A program made the position numbers and the translations under genes. From positions 2,046,001-2,110,000 of the forward strand of contig OZ244166.1 of the NCBI GenBank assembly GCA_965216445.1: a stretch of DNA of 64,000 nt, given 5' to 3'. Under the pieces are notes generated by a model. The model worked only from the letters and a program-made list of their open reading frames with translations. It was not told where the DNA came from and ran no database searches. The number at the start of each line of letters is the position of its first letter. Position 1 is the stretch's first letter. Source of the DNA: MA-ANB-1 sp965216445 (GTDB lineage Bacteria > Actinomycetota > Acidimicrobiia > Spongiisociales > ZC4RG35). Of this stretch, positions 17,450 to 25,903 are shown piece after piece.

Positions 17450-18607
17450 GTGAGCGTCACGGCAGCGGAAGGGTTCGTGGCCGGATCTGTCTATGCAGGA
17501 ATCAGACGCAGGCCAGTACCGGATCTCACGGTTATTCGCTCGGTACCTCGCTCCTATGGTGCGGCCATGTTCACTTCCAATCGGGCACAGGCAGCTCCGG
17601 TGCTCGTGTCGAAGGAACACCTCGAAGCAGCCGAGCCACAGGCGATAGTCATCAACTCAGGAGTGGCGAACGCTGCCACCGGCGTCCGCGGCGAATTGGA
17701 TGCGAAAGCCACGGCCGTCGAAACGGCTCGACTCCTCGACCTCGCGGTCGAGGAGGTTCTCGTCCTCTCCACGGGAGTGATCGGTGTCCCCTTGCCGTTG
17801 ACGAGCATCCGAAACGGGCTGGCCCGGGTGGTGCCGGAAATGAGCAGCGAGGGAGGGGCGTCATCGGCTGAAGCGATCATGACAACCGATACCAAGCCGA
17901 AGACATTTGTTGTACGCAACCAGGGATTCACGGTGGGAGGGATGGCCAAAGGCTCCGGAATGATCCACCCCTCGCTGGCAACCATGCTTGCGATAATCAC
18001 AACCGACTATCCTTTCGAAAAAGGGGAAGCGATCGAATTCCTCCGCCCGGCCGTGAATAAGAGCTTCAACAAGATCAGCGTCGACGGAGAGTGCTCGACA
18101 AACGACGCTGTGGTGCTTTTGTCGAATGGGGCGTCAGGCGCCCGAAAGGACCCTTCTTCCATGGCTGAAATGCTGGACAACGTCTGCTCGGACCTTGCCC
18201 GGCAGATCGCCGAGGACGGAGAAGGAGTCACGGTGATAATTGAGATATCAGTCTCGGGCGCCCGAACCGACCGTGATGCAGAAGCCATCGCCGAGCGAGT
18301 TGCCACGTCGTCGCTGGTGAAGACGGCCGCCTTTGGGAAGGACCCGAACTGGGGAAGAGTGGTGGCAGCGGCCGGGTCTGCACCCTCTGGCAGATCATTC
18401 GCATCCCTCGACGTCAATCGCCTGACTATCGCTTTCAACGGCGTCAAGTTGCTCGCGGGCGGGCGCCCCACAGGAACCACCGCCAATGTTTCGGGACCTG
18501 TCTTGAGAATCGACCTCGATCTGGGTCTGGGATCGAGCGAATCCTTTTACACTTCCACCGACCTGAGTTACGACTATGTGAAGATCAACGCCGAGTACAC
18601 GACCTGA
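17450..18607 (+). CDS. argJ: Bifunctional glutamate N-acetyltransferase / ornithine acetyltransferase
   Basis: A 385-residue enzyme that moves the acetyl group from N-acetylornithine to glutamate, recycling it; bifunctional members also use acetyl-CoA. The self-cleavage site lies in KGSGMIHPSLATML, with Ala177-Thr178 as the expected junction; Thr178 would become the beta-chain nucleophile. GKDPNWGRVVAA is the late substrate motif. The GTG start at 17450 has no clear ribosome binding site and may be leaderless. No argA is seen in the window, so this protein may also feed acetylglutamate into the pathway (inference). argR follows after 14 bp in the same unit. Confidence 0.94.
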   Translation: MSVTAAEGFVAGSVYAGIRRRPVPDLTVIRSVPRSYGAAMFTSNRAQAAPVLVSKEHLEAAEPQAIVINSGVANAATGVRGELDAKATAVETARLLDLAVEEVLVLSTGVIGVPLPLTSIRNGLARVVPEMSSEGGASSAEAIMTTDTKPKTFVVRNQGFTVGGMAKGSGMIHPSLATMLAIITTDYPFEKGEAIEFLRPAVNKSFNKISVDGECSTNDAVVLLSNGASGARKDPSSMAEMLDNVCSDLARQIAEDGEGVTVIIEISVSGARTDRDAEAIAERVATSSLVKTAAFGKDPNWGRVVAAAGSAPSGRSFASLDVNRLTIAFNGVKLLAGGRPTGTTANVSGPVLRIDLDLGLGSSESFYTSTDLSYDYVKINAEYTT

Positions 18608-18621
18608 GATCTCATCAACAA

Positions 18622-19080
18622 ATGACCAAGAGAGCCCGACAAGGCAAAATCCTCCGGATAATCGACGAGAATGTCATATCCACCCAGGATGATCTAGTGG
18701 CGATGCTCGCAACGGCTGGTGAGGCCGTTACACAGACCACGGTGTCCCGTGATATCGCCGAATTGGAACTTGTGAAGGTTCGCGACGGTGACGGTCGGGT
18801 CCGCTATGCCCGGAGGGGGACTAGGGACCAATCCAACACCGGCAACCTAGTACAAGCCTTGAAGACGTGGGCGCTCACTCTCGACACCAGTGGGAATCTC
18901 GTGCTTGCGACCACACCAAATGGCTACGCCGATCCTCTCGCGCAAGCAATTGACCAGTCCGGGCACCCCAGGATTCTTGGAACCATCGCAGGCGAGAACG
19001 CTGTGCTGATTGTGGCCAGCGAAGGCACCTCGGGCCAAGCACTCAAGGAAGAGCTTTCCGAGCTGGCTGCGAGGGAATAG
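18622..19080 (+). CDS. argR: Arginine repressor
   Basis: A 152-residue ArgR/AhrC family regulator. The N-terminal winged helix-turn-helix has TQTTVSRDIAELELVKV at about residues 37-53, the DNA-recognition region. The C-terminal domain, which forms hexamers and binds arginine, has PGYADPLAQAID-like sequence and GTIAGENAVLIV. In well-studied members the corresponding motif has two neighbouring Asp residues that contact arginine; here they are Glu125 and Asn126. The gene follows argJ closely and probably controls the two divergent arginine promoters and perhaps argG. The family assignment is secure, while altered ligand affinity is inference. Confidence 0.92.
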   Translation: MTKRARQGKILRIIDENVISTQDDLVAMLATAGEAVTQTTVSRDIAELELVKVRDGDGRVRYARRGTRDQSNTGNLVQALKTWALTLDTSGNLVLATTPNGYADPLAQAIDQSGHPRILGTIAGENAVLIVASEGTSGQALKEELSELAARE

Positions 19081-19113
19081 GAGTGCCGCCCGAAGTCCTT
19101 TTCGTTCAGAGCC

Positions 19114-19142
19114 TTGACGAGAACACAAAGGCTCGATATGTT
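19114..19142 (+). promoter_or_regulatory. Promoter for the metY leader
   Basis: TTGACG at 19114-19119 and TATGTT at 19137-19142 are separated by exactly 17 bp, a good housekeeping-sigma match. It lies 34 bp after the argR stop and predicts a transcript start near 19150-19152, at or next to the ATG of the leader peptide. Confidence 0.6.
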
Positions 19143-19151
19143 CTCCGAGAC

Positions 19152-19220
19152 ATGTTTGGACAGAACACCACGCTGATGATGTGTGCGGACTCCCAAGAGC
19201 CGTGCGCACCAGTCGTGTAA
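19152..19220 (+). CDS. Candidate leaderless leader peptide upstream of metY
   Basis: A 22-codon reading frame. It begins MFGQNTTL and continues with MMCADSQEPCAPVV before TAA at 19218. The ATG lies 10 nt after the end of the -10 element, so it could be translated from a leaderless transcript, a common mode in actinobacteria. It holds two adjacent Met codons and two Cys codons upstream of a methionine and cysteine pathway gene, and is followed by an intrinsic terminator. The Met-Cys-Ala-Asp codons overlap an 8-nt segment complementary to the terminator. This is the pattern of a transcription attenuator, but coding has not been shown. Confidence 0.45.
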   Translation: MFGQNTTLMMCADSQEPCAPVV

Positions 19221-19249
19221 CTACCAAATACACAAGACACACACACAGA

Positions 19250-19282
19250 GGTCCGCACCGGCAACGGTCGCGGATCTTTTTT
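19250..19282 (+). terminator. Intrinsic terminator in the metY leader
   Basis: GGTCCGCACCG pairs with CGGTCGCGGATC around a GCAA tetraloop, with one bulged base, followed by six T residues (19277-19282). The 5' arm at 19251-19258 (GTCCGCAC) is exactly complementary to GTGCGGAC at 19183-19190 inside the leader peptide, giving an antiterminator alternative. Confidence 0.75.
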
Positions 19283-19288
19283 GATTTA

Positions 19289-19334
19289 TGTGGGCGTTGC
19301 CGCAACGGATCTCCTGGCCCGATAGGAGCCCACA
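19289..19334 (+). promoter_or_regulatory. Candidate cis-regulatory RNA hiding the metY ribosome binding site
   Basis: Three short stems can form immediately before the metY ATG. The outer stem is TGTGGG (19289-19294) with CCCACA (19329-19334). One inner stem is GTTG (19296-19299) with CAAC (19303-19306). The other is CTCCT (19311-19315) with AGGAG (19324-19328). AGGAG is the metY ribosome binding site, so this fold would block translation. The fold is seen in sequence; regulation by a ligand is inference. It does not match any SAM riboswitch consensus I recall. Confidence 0.45.
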
Positions 19335-20654
19335 ATGCCAACCGATTACCGATTCGAGACCCTGCAAGTTCACGCTGGTCAGGAACCAGCTCCAGGCACG
19401 AATGCTCGAGCCGTTCCGATCTATCAAACCACGTCGTATACCTTCGACAGCACTGACCACGGGGCACGACTGTTTGCGCTCGAAGAGTTCGGGAACATCT
19501 ATACCCGAATAATGAATCCCACGACGGACGTCTTTGAGAAACGGATCGCGGCCCTGGAGGGTGGTGTTGCGGCGGTGGCGACAGCTAGCGGTCAGGCAGC
19601 ACAGCTGACGGCTCTGACCACAATTGCGGGAGCGGGCGACAACATCGTATCGACGAGCTTTCTGTACGGTGGCACCTACAACCAGTTCAAGGTAACTCTG
19701 GAACGACTTGGGATCGAAACGCGTTTCGTCGATGGAGACGAACCTGCCGACTTCGCACGCCTCATTGACGACAAGACCAAGGCGGTTTACCTGGAGACGA
19801 TCGGCAATCCCCGTTTCAACGTTCCCGATATCCCTGCCATAGCCGAATTAGCTCACGGTGCTGGCGTACCCGTGATCGTGGACAACACGTTTGGTGCAGC
19901 TGGCTATCTCAGCCGGCCCATCGACCATGGGGCCGACATAATTGTTGCGTCAGCGACCAAGTGGATCGGTGGGCACGGAACATCGATCGGGGGCGTAATC
20001 GTCGACTCGGGAAACTTCGACTGGCGGAACGGTCGATTCCCGGTATTCACCGAACCTGCGCCTGGCTATCACGGGCTCGTCTTCACCGACGCGTTCGGGC
20101 CAGAGAGCGAATTCGGGAACATCGCATTTGCCATCCGAGCCCGAGTCGAGGGCCTAAGGGATCTGGGCGCGGCATTGAGCCCGTTCAACTCGTTCCTCTT
20201 CTTGCAGGGACTCGAAACACTTTCATTGCGCGTCCAGAGGCACGCGGACAACGCCTTAGATCTGGCGCGGTGGCTGGAAGCCAGCCCCGTGGTGGGGTGG
20301 GTCGATTATCCAGGATTGGAAAGCCATCCGTATCACGAAAACGCCAAACGTCTTCTGCGAAACGGGTTCGGTTCAGTGCTCACCTTCGGGATCAAGGGAG
20401 GGGATAGCGCGGCTCGCACTTTCATCGACTCGGTCGAACTCGCATCTCACCTCGCGAACGTCGGGGATGCTAAGACACTGGTCATACACCCGGCCTCCAC
20501 AACACACCAACAATTGTCCCCTGAGGAGCAAAAAGCTGCGGGAGTACGCCCCGACCAGATACGGGTGTCGGTGGGAATCGAACATATCGAGGACATCCGG
20601 GCCGACTTCGAACGCGCGTTCTCGGTATCAGTGAAAAGGGCGCCTGCCGCTTGA
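19335..20654 (+). CDS. metY: O-acetylhomoserine sulfhydrylase
   Basis: A 439-residue Cys/Met-metabolism PLP enzyme that makes homocysteine from O-acetylhomoserine and sulfide. Motifs are QTTSYTFDSTDHG near the start, YTRIMNPTTDVFEKR, DNTFGAAGYLSRP (PLP ring Asp), and SATKWIGGHG with the Schiff-base Lys. The length of about 430-440 residues and the long C-terminal part separate it from the shorter cystathionine gamma-synthases. Its ribosome binding site AGGAG lies 7 nt before the ATG and sits in a predicted stem. metX overlaps its stop by 4 bp, so substrate synthesis and use are coupled. Confidence 0.93.
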   Translation: MPTDYRFETLQVHAGQEPAPGTNARAVPIYQTTSYTFDSTDHGARLFALEEFGNIYTRIMNPTTDVFEKRIAALEGGVAAVATASGQAAQLTALTTIAGAGDNIVSTSFLYGGTYNQFKVTLERLGIETRFVDGDEPADFARLIDDKTKAVYLETIGNPRFNVPDIPAIAELAHGAGVPVIVDNTFGAAGYLSRPIDHGADIIVASATKWIGGHGTSIGGVIVDSGNFDWRNGRFPVFTEPAPGYHGLVFTDAFGPESEFGNIAFAIRARVEGLRDLGAALSPFNSFLFLQGLETLSLRVQRHADNALDLARWLEASPVVGWVDYPGLESHPYHENAKRLLRNGFGSVLTFGIKGGDSAARTFIDSVELASHLANVGDAKTLVIHPASTTHQQLSPEEQKAAGVRPDQIRVSVGIEHIEDIRADFERAFSVSVKRAPAA

Positions 20655-21745
20655 GTGTCGCACCTAGCGACCGAACCCGAGTGCAAACTTTGCCCGGTGA
20701 GTTTGCCCTCGAGAGTGGTGAGTCAATTCCAGAAGTCCAAGTTGCCTACCGCACATGGGGAGAACCACGTCCGGAGGCGACACTGATTTGCCACGCCCTG
20801 ACCGGCAACGCCGACGCCGACGAGTGGTGGTCCGGAATGTTTGGGTCGGGCCGGGCTTTCGATCCCTCGTCCGATTTCATCGTAGCCAGCAACGTGTTGG
20901 GTGGGTGCTACGGGACAACGGGACCGTCCACCCCTAACCCTGAGACCAGACAGGCGTATCGAGGGTCCTTCCCCAGAGTGACCATCAGGGATATGGTCAG
21001 GATTCAGGCCGCCCTTCTCGACTCGCTCGGTGTCACGAGGCTACGACTGGTCATCGGCGGATCCATGGGTGGCATGCAGGCGACGGAGTTCGCAGTTAGT
21101 TACCCAGAAATGGTGGAGGGCGTCGTGAGCATCGGCGCTGGTGTTTATCAATCGGCATGGGCGATGGCATTCGCAGCTCCACAACGGGCAGCGATCCTCA
21201 ATGACACGGCCTTCAACGATGGCTACTACTCCGAAGGAAGCGGACCAGCGGCCGGCCTCGCCACGGCACGGATGATTGCCATGATTTCCTACCGCGGCCA
21301 CGCCAACTTCGAGGCGCGGTTCGGACGTGCGACGTCGAAGACCGGTTACGAGGTTGAGAATTACCTCACCTATCAAGGTCGCAAACTCGTCGAGCGGTTC
21401 GATGCAAACTCGTACCTACGACTTCTCGACGCAATGGACAGCCACGACCTCACCCGCGGAAAAGGAAATCCTGAGGTTACGTTGTCGGAAGTGCATACAC
21501 CCGTTATGGCCATTGGGATCTCCACCGACGTGCTGTTTCCCCCTTGCGAGGTACGTGATCTGGCGAATGCTCTGCCGAACGGTCGCTACGCAACGCTTCA
21601 TGCGCCGCAAGGCCACGATGCCTTCTTGATCGAGACCGAAGCACTCAACAAGATCGTCAACAGGTTCAAAGACGACCTGAGGAACGGACCCATCCCGATC
21701 TCGACGCGTGCTTTGCATCGTGCCAAAGGAGCGGCCTGGGCCTAG
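20651..21745 (+). CDS. metX: Homoserine O-acetyltransferase
   Basis: A 364-residue alpha/beta-hydrolase-fold acyltransferase that makes O-acetylhomoserine for MetY. The nucleophile elbow is GGSMGGMQATE near residue 137, and the catalytic Asp (GISTDVLFPP) and His (QGHDAFL) are near the C-terminus. NPETRQAYRGSFP is the usual early signature. The TTG start at 20651 overlaps the metY TGA (TTGA); no ATG lies near, and the next in-frame start is a GTG ten codons on. Whether it uses acetyl-CoA or succinyl-CoA cannot be settled by eye. Pairing with MetY favours acetyl. Confidence 0.92.
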   Translation: MSVAPSDRTRVQTLPGEFALESGESIPEVQVAYRTWGEPRPEATLICHALTGNADADEWWSGMFGSGRAFDPSSDFIVASNVLGGCYGTTGPSTPNPETRQAYRGSFPRVTIRDMVRIQAALLDSLGVTRLRLVIGGSMGGMQATEFAVSYPEMVEGVVSIGAGVYQSAWAMAFAAPQRAAILNDTAFNDGYYSEGSGPAAGLATARMIAMISYRGHANFEARFGRATSKTGYEVENYLTYQGRKLVERFDANSYLRLLDAMDSHDLTRGKGNPEVTLSEVHTPVMAIGISTDVLFPPCEVRDLANALPNGRYATLHAPQGHDAFLIETEALNKIVNRFKDDLRNGPIPISTRALHRAKGAAWA

Positions 21746-21756
21746 TCCGGGGAGCT

Positions 21757-23028
21757 TTAGCCCAGATCGGTAGCCAACAGGTCGTCGTAGGTTTCGCGCC
21801 TTACTACGAGTCGCGCAGCGCCACCAGAAACAAAGACCACCGCCGGGCGGAGCACCTTGTTGTAGTTCGAGCCCATCGAGTGGCCGTACGCACCCGTGAC
21901 GGGCGTCGCCACTAGGTCACCAACAACCAGGTCTTCAGGGAGAGCCCCCTCCTGAACGATTACATCCCCGGACTCACAGTGTTTCCCGACAAGCCGCACC
22001 ACTTGAGGTCGAGGAGCGAGAACCGACCTTGGGAGAAACGTCTCATAGCCTGACCCATAAAGCATTGGTCTCGGATTGTCACTCATGCCACCATCGACCG
22101 CGGCATAAGTTCTTATGCCGGGAATCTTCTTGATTGTCCCCACCGTATAGAGAGTCACAGCAGCCGCAGCAGCGATCGCACGACCGGGTTCGACAAACAG
22201 CTTCGACCTGAGATTCCACCGGTCCGCCGCTGACTTGATGGTCTCCGCCCACTCGGTGATGGTTGGAGCCACCTCGCCTTCGACGTAAGCGACGCCGAGA
22301 CCGCCACCAATAGAGACCTCCGCGAATCGGTCCGTACCTGCAAACCCTGTGAGGACCTCGAAGGCATCTGCGTACGACTGTGAGCGGAATACTTGTGAGC
22401 CGATGTGCACATGGATGCCGCGTAAATCAACTGCATCAGATTGCTCCAGCAGTCCGACAGCCCTAGCCGCCGCACCAGTCGACAGGGTGAATCCAAACTT
22501 GGAGTCATCCTGGCCAGTCGCTACGAACTCATGGGTGTGTGCCTCTATACCGGGCGTGATCCGCGCCAGGACGCTTGGCACGGCGAGACCACGTTCGGCC
22601 AGTTTCTCCAAGAGACTGATCTCGTCAAAGGAGTCGACCACGATCCGCCCGACTCCAACCTCGATCGCACGTGTCAATTCTGCTTCGCTCTTGTTGTTGC
22701 CGTGAAAAACGAGAGCTTCAGCGGGCACACCGGCTGCCAAGGCAACGTGCATCTCCCCTCCGGTGGCGACATCGATTCGCATGCCCTCCTCATAGACCAG
22801 TCGTGCCATCGCCTTGCAAAGGAAGGCCTTCGCTGCGTAGACAGCGCCGTCATCGAATTGCGCGACGGCCTCCTTGCAGCGTGCCCGAAGTTGATCCTCG
22901 TCGTATACGAACAGCGGCGTCCCGAATTCTGCGGCCAGGTCCAGAGTGTCGATGCCACCAATGGCTAGCACCCCATCCTCCGATACCGTGGCGCTTTCGG
23001 GCAAGAGTTCTCGCGGAATAGGCTTCAT
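21757..23028 (-). CDS. lysA: Diaminopimelate decarboxylase
   Basis: A 423-residue fold III PLP decarboxylase, the last step of lysine synthesis. AAKAF near residue 57 contains the PLP Lys; HIGSQV, EPGRAIAA and CESGDVI are the expected ligand and substrate motifs. The ATG at 23028 is chosen over the TTG at 23058 because GAGG lies 8 nt before it. It follows argH at short spacing on the minus strand, so it probably belongs to an argG-argH-lysA unit. It is convergent with metX, 11 bp apart, with no obvious terminator between them. Confidence 0.93.
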   Translation of the reverse strand: MKPIPRELLPESATVSEDGVLAIGGIDTLDLAAEFGTPLFVYDEDQLRARCKEAVAQFDDGAVYAAKAFLCKAMARLVYEEGMRIDVATGGEMHVALAAGVPAEALVFHGNNKSEAELTRAIEVGVGRIVVDSFDEISLLEKLAERGLAVPSVLARITPGIEAHTHEFVATGQDDSKFGFTLSTGAAARAVGLLEQSDAVDLRGIHVHIGSQVFRSQSYADAFEVLTGFAGTDRFAEVSIGGGLGVAYVEGEVAPTITEWAETIKSAADRWNLRSKLFVEPGRAIAAAAAVTLYTVGTIKKIPGIRTYAAVDGGMSDNPRPMLYGSGYETFLPRSVLAPRPQVVRLVGKHCESGDVIVQEGALPEDLVVGDLVATPVTGAYGHSMGSNYNKVLRPAVVFVSGGAARLVVRRETYDDLLATDLG

Positions 23029-23064
23029 CGATGTCCTCAGATCGGGTAGGTCTCCCAAGGCTGG

Positions 23065-24480
23065 TCAGGGCTCAATCGAGCTTTTGGCAGCGATGTCGGC
23101 GAGACGCTTTTCATCGGCTGACATTCGGTCCCTGGCCCATTTCAACTGGGTGCGGACCGCCTCGGGAGACCCTCCGCCACGACTATTGCGCGCCTTTACC
23201 GAGGCACCTTTGGCGAATAGAGCGAGAGCTTCGGGGCCCAGTTCGGCGTGGGCGCCAACCAATTCCTTGAATTCAAGGTTCTCCGCAAGCGAGCGTTGCA
23301 CCAGTTGGCCGAGAATTGCGTGCGCCTCACGGAACGGTTTACCTCGCTGGACGAGGAAGTCGGCCAGGTCGGTGGTCACCAGAAGGGGCGAGTCCGCCCT
23401 GAGAGCCATGGCGTCAGTGTTGAAGGTGATCGTGGCCACTAGTCCATCGAGCGCCATAAGGGTCGCAGACACGGTGTCGAAGGAGTCGAACAGGGGAGCC
23501 TTGTCCTCCTGAAGATCTTTGTTGTAGGCGAGAGGTAGACCTTTCAGGGTCGTCAGCACGCCGGTGAGGTGACCGACGATGCGTCCAGCCTTGCCCCGCG
23601 CCAGCTCGGCGATGTCTGGGTTCTTCTTCTGCGGCAGCATCGATGACCCGGTGGAGAAACGGTCGTCCAAAGTCACGTAGTTGAACTCCGTAGTTGCCCA
23701 GATTGTCAACTCCTCACCGATTCGAGACAAATGAACCGCCAGCAACGAAAGATCGAAAAGCACTTCGGCAACCGGATCTCGATCGCTCACCGCGTCAAGG
23801 GAGTTCGCAAAAGCTTCGGAGAATCCGAGGCTTGCCGCGGTACCTTCGGGATCGATGGTGAACGAGGTGCCCGCGAGAGCACCAGCCCCGAGCGGGGACA
23901 CGTTTAGTCGTTCCACCGTGTCCAGCAGCCGATCGGCATCCCGTGCGAGCGCCCAGAAGTGAGCGAGAAGATGATGACCGAGCGAGACCGGTTGCGCCTG
24001 CTGGAGGTGGGTGTATCCCGGGAGGTAATCGTCGACATGCTCTTCGGATCGTTGCATCAGGGTTCGCCGAAACCTCAGGATGGCGGGGACTATCACAGTT
24101 AGAACTTCCGCCCGAATCCACAGCCGAAGATCCACCGCAACCTGATCGTTGCGGCTCCGCGCCGTGTGGACCTTACCACCAACGGGGCCGACGATCTCAG
24201 TCAGACGCCTCTCGACCGCAGTGTGAATATCCTCATCTGAGGGTTTCGTCTCGAATCGTCCGGATGCGAACTCTTCCTCGACTTGGTCCAGACCCGACAC
24301 GATAACGTTCAGCTCTTCGTCGGACAGGACTCCGGCACGCGCCAGCATTCTCACGTGGGCCCGGGAACCTGCGATGTCCTCACGGAACAGTCGAATGTCA
24401 TCGCTCAGGCTGTCGTTGAGCGCGCGCAGCTGGTCGCTGGCAGTTCCTTTCAACCGACCTTCCCAGAGTTCACCGGCCAC
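23065..24480 (-). CDS. argH: Argininosuccinate lyase
   Basis: A 471-residue fumarase-superfamily lyase that splits argininosuccinate to arginine and fumarate. It begins near ELWEGRLKG, and the superfamily signature GSSMLPQKKNPD is complete near residue 280. HTARSRNDQVA is the substrate loop. The frame is open far upstream, but sequence similarity starts only here. The GTG at 24480 (or the one at 24489) overlaps the argG stop at 24470 and follows a GGGCGGTGG-rich stretch. It lies between argG and lysA in one operon. The active-site Ser loop is intact. Confidence 0.93.
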   Translation of the reverse strand: MAGELWEGRLKGTASDQLRALNDSLSDDIRLFREDIAGSRAHVRMLARAGVLSDEELNVIVSGLDQVEEEFASGRFETKPSDEDIHTAVERRLTEIVGPVGGKVHTARSRNDQVAVDLRLWIRAEVLTVIVPAILRFRRTLMQRSEEHVDDYLPGYTHLQQAQPVSLGHHLLAHFWALARDADRLLDTVERLNVSPLGAGALAGTSFTIDPEGTAASLGFSEAFANSLDAVSDRDPVAEVLFDLSLLAVHLSRIGEELTIWATTEFNYVTLDDRFSTGSSMLPQKKNPDIAELARGKAGRIVGHLTGVLTTLKGLPLAYNKDLQEDKAPLFDSFDTVSATLMALDGLVATITFNTDAMALRADSPLLVTTDLADFLVQRGKPFREAHAILGQLVQRSLAENLEFKELVGAHAELGPEALALFAKGASVKARNSRGGGSPEAVRTQLKWARDRMSADEKRLADIAAKSSIEP

Positions 24481-25723
24481 TAGAACCACCACCGCCCGGT
24501 GCTGATAGCCCTCTTTTCCGAGCCAACGTACGTAGTCGAAGCGCATTGAGTTTGATGAAACCATCCGCGTCGGCCTGGTTGTAGGCTCCGAAGTCTTCCT
24601 CGAAGGTTGCCACCGCCTCGTCGAAAAGGGAATCCGGGCTGCGGCGTCCGACAACCGTGACGTTCCCCTTATAGAGTTTGAGTCGAACCGTGCCGTTGAC
24701 GACAGTTTGGGTGAAGTCGATGAATGCCTGCAGGGCAATTCTTTCCGGACTCCACCAGTAGCCGTTGTAGATCATCTCTGCATAGCGAGGCATCATTTCG
24801 TCTTTTAGATGTGCGACTTCTCTGTCGAGGGTGATGCTCTCGATCGCCCGGTGAGCCTTCAACATGATCGTGCCACCAGGAGTCTCATACGCTCCTCTGC
24901 TCTTGATCCCGACGTACCGGTTTTCCACGATGTCGAGTCGACCGATCCCGTTGCGGCCTCCTACTTCGTTCAGGTAGGCCAACGCCCCGGCCGGCTTCAT
25001 CTCGACATCATCGATTGCAACGATGTCACCCCCTCGGTATTCGAGCTCCAAATAGGTGGGAACTTCAGGGGCATCCTTAGGATCGACAGTCCAACGCCAC
25101 ATTGCCTTAGGAGGTTCCGTCCAGGGGTCTTCGAGCGGGCCACCCTCGTACGAGATGTGGAGCAGGTTTGCATCCATCGAGTACGGGCTCCCGCTCCCGC
25201 GCCTTTGAGCGATCGAGATATCTCGCTCGGCTGCATATGCCAGCAGTTTCTCACGGCTATTCAGATCCCACTCTCGCCACGGGGCTATGACCTTGATATC
25301 AGGGTTTAGCGCATACGCGCCCAGCTCGAACCGGACTTGATCGTTTCCCTTTCCGGTTGCACCGTGGGAGATGGCATCAGCACCCGTTGCCTCTGCGATC
25401 TCGACCAGTCGCTTAGCCACGATGGGGCGGGCAATAGAGGTGCCCAGCAAGTACTCGCCCTCGTAGATCGTGTTGGCCCGGAACATCGGATATACGTAAT
25501 CAGCGACGAATTCCTCGCGGAGATCTTCAATGAATATGGATTGGTCAGGAACTCCCAGCTGCATCGCTTTGATCCGCGCCGCCTCGACTTCCGTTCCCTG
25601 GCCCAGGTCGGCCGTGAACACCACCACGTCACACTCGTAGCGTTCTTTGAGCCACTGCAAGATGACCGATGTGTCCAGGCCCCCTGAATAGGCCAGAACG
25701 ACTTTAGATATTGATGTGACCAC
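24470..25723 (-). CDS. argG: Argininosuccinate synthase
   Basis: A 417-residue ATP-dependent synthase that joins citrulline and aspartate. AYSGGLDTS near residue 11 is the PP-loop. GATGKGNDQVRFE and the SRGVYETP-like motif, here SRGAYETPGG, are present. It starts with a GTG at 25723. A TATAGT box lies about 30 nt upstream, with no convincing -35. The tail GGGGSSGR is low complexity and overlaps the argH start. It leads the argG-argH-lysA unit; the 107 bp before it reach tRNA-Arg. No clear ARG box is visible here by eye. Confidence 0.94.
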   Translation of the reverse strand: MVTSISKVVLAYSGGLDTSVILQWLKERYECDVVVFTADLGQGTEVEAARIKAMQLGVPDQSIFIEDLREEFVADYVYPMFRANTIYEGEYLLGTSIARPIVAKRLVEIAEATGADAISHGATGKGNDQVRFELGAYALNPDIKVIAPWREWDLNSREKLLAYAAERDISIAQRRGSGSPYSMDANLLHISYEGGPLEDPWTEPPKAMWRWTVDPKDAPEVPTYLELEYRGGDIVAIDDVEMKPAGALAYLNEVGGRNGIGRLDIVENRYVGIKSRGAYETPGGTIMLKAHRAIESITLDREVAHLKDEMMPRYAEMIYNGYWWSPERIALQAFIDFTQTVVNGTVRLKLYKGNVTVVGRRSPDSLFDEAVATFEEDFGAYNQADADGFIKLNALRLRTLARKRGLSAPGGGGSSGR

Positions 25724-25830
25724 GGACCGTCTCTCGGGAGGTCAGCAAGACTATACCGGCACCGTACAATCCGATATTCGGAAGTCGGGCCGTATATCGA
25801 GACGGCAAACTTTCGCTTTCGATACAACAC

Positions 25831-25903
25831 GCCCTCGTAGCTCAGGGGATAGAGCACGGGTTTCCTAAACCCGGTGTCGCAGGTTCGAATCCTGCCGAGG
25901 GCG
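25831..25903 (+). tRNA. tRNA-Arg (anticodon CCT)
   Basis: A complete cloverleaf. Acceptor GCCCTCG pairs with CGAGGGC, the D arm is GCTC/GAGC, the anticodon stem CGGGT/ACCCG carries the loop TTCCTAA with anticodon CCT (reads AGG), and the T arm is GCAGG/CCTGC around TTCGAAT. The discriminator base is G and CCA is not encoded. A tandem repeat array begins at its last base. Confidence 0.95.

Noticed and set aside
19081..19334. Known SAM-I/IV riboswitch or T-box upstream of metY
   Set aside because: The conserved cores of SAM-I/IV and the T-box sequence with its UGGN bulge are not present by eye; a covariance search would settle it.
24481..24738. Upstream extension of the argH frame
   Set aside because: It lies inside argG and shows no similarity to argininosuccinate lyase; the family sequence begins at the GTG near 24480.
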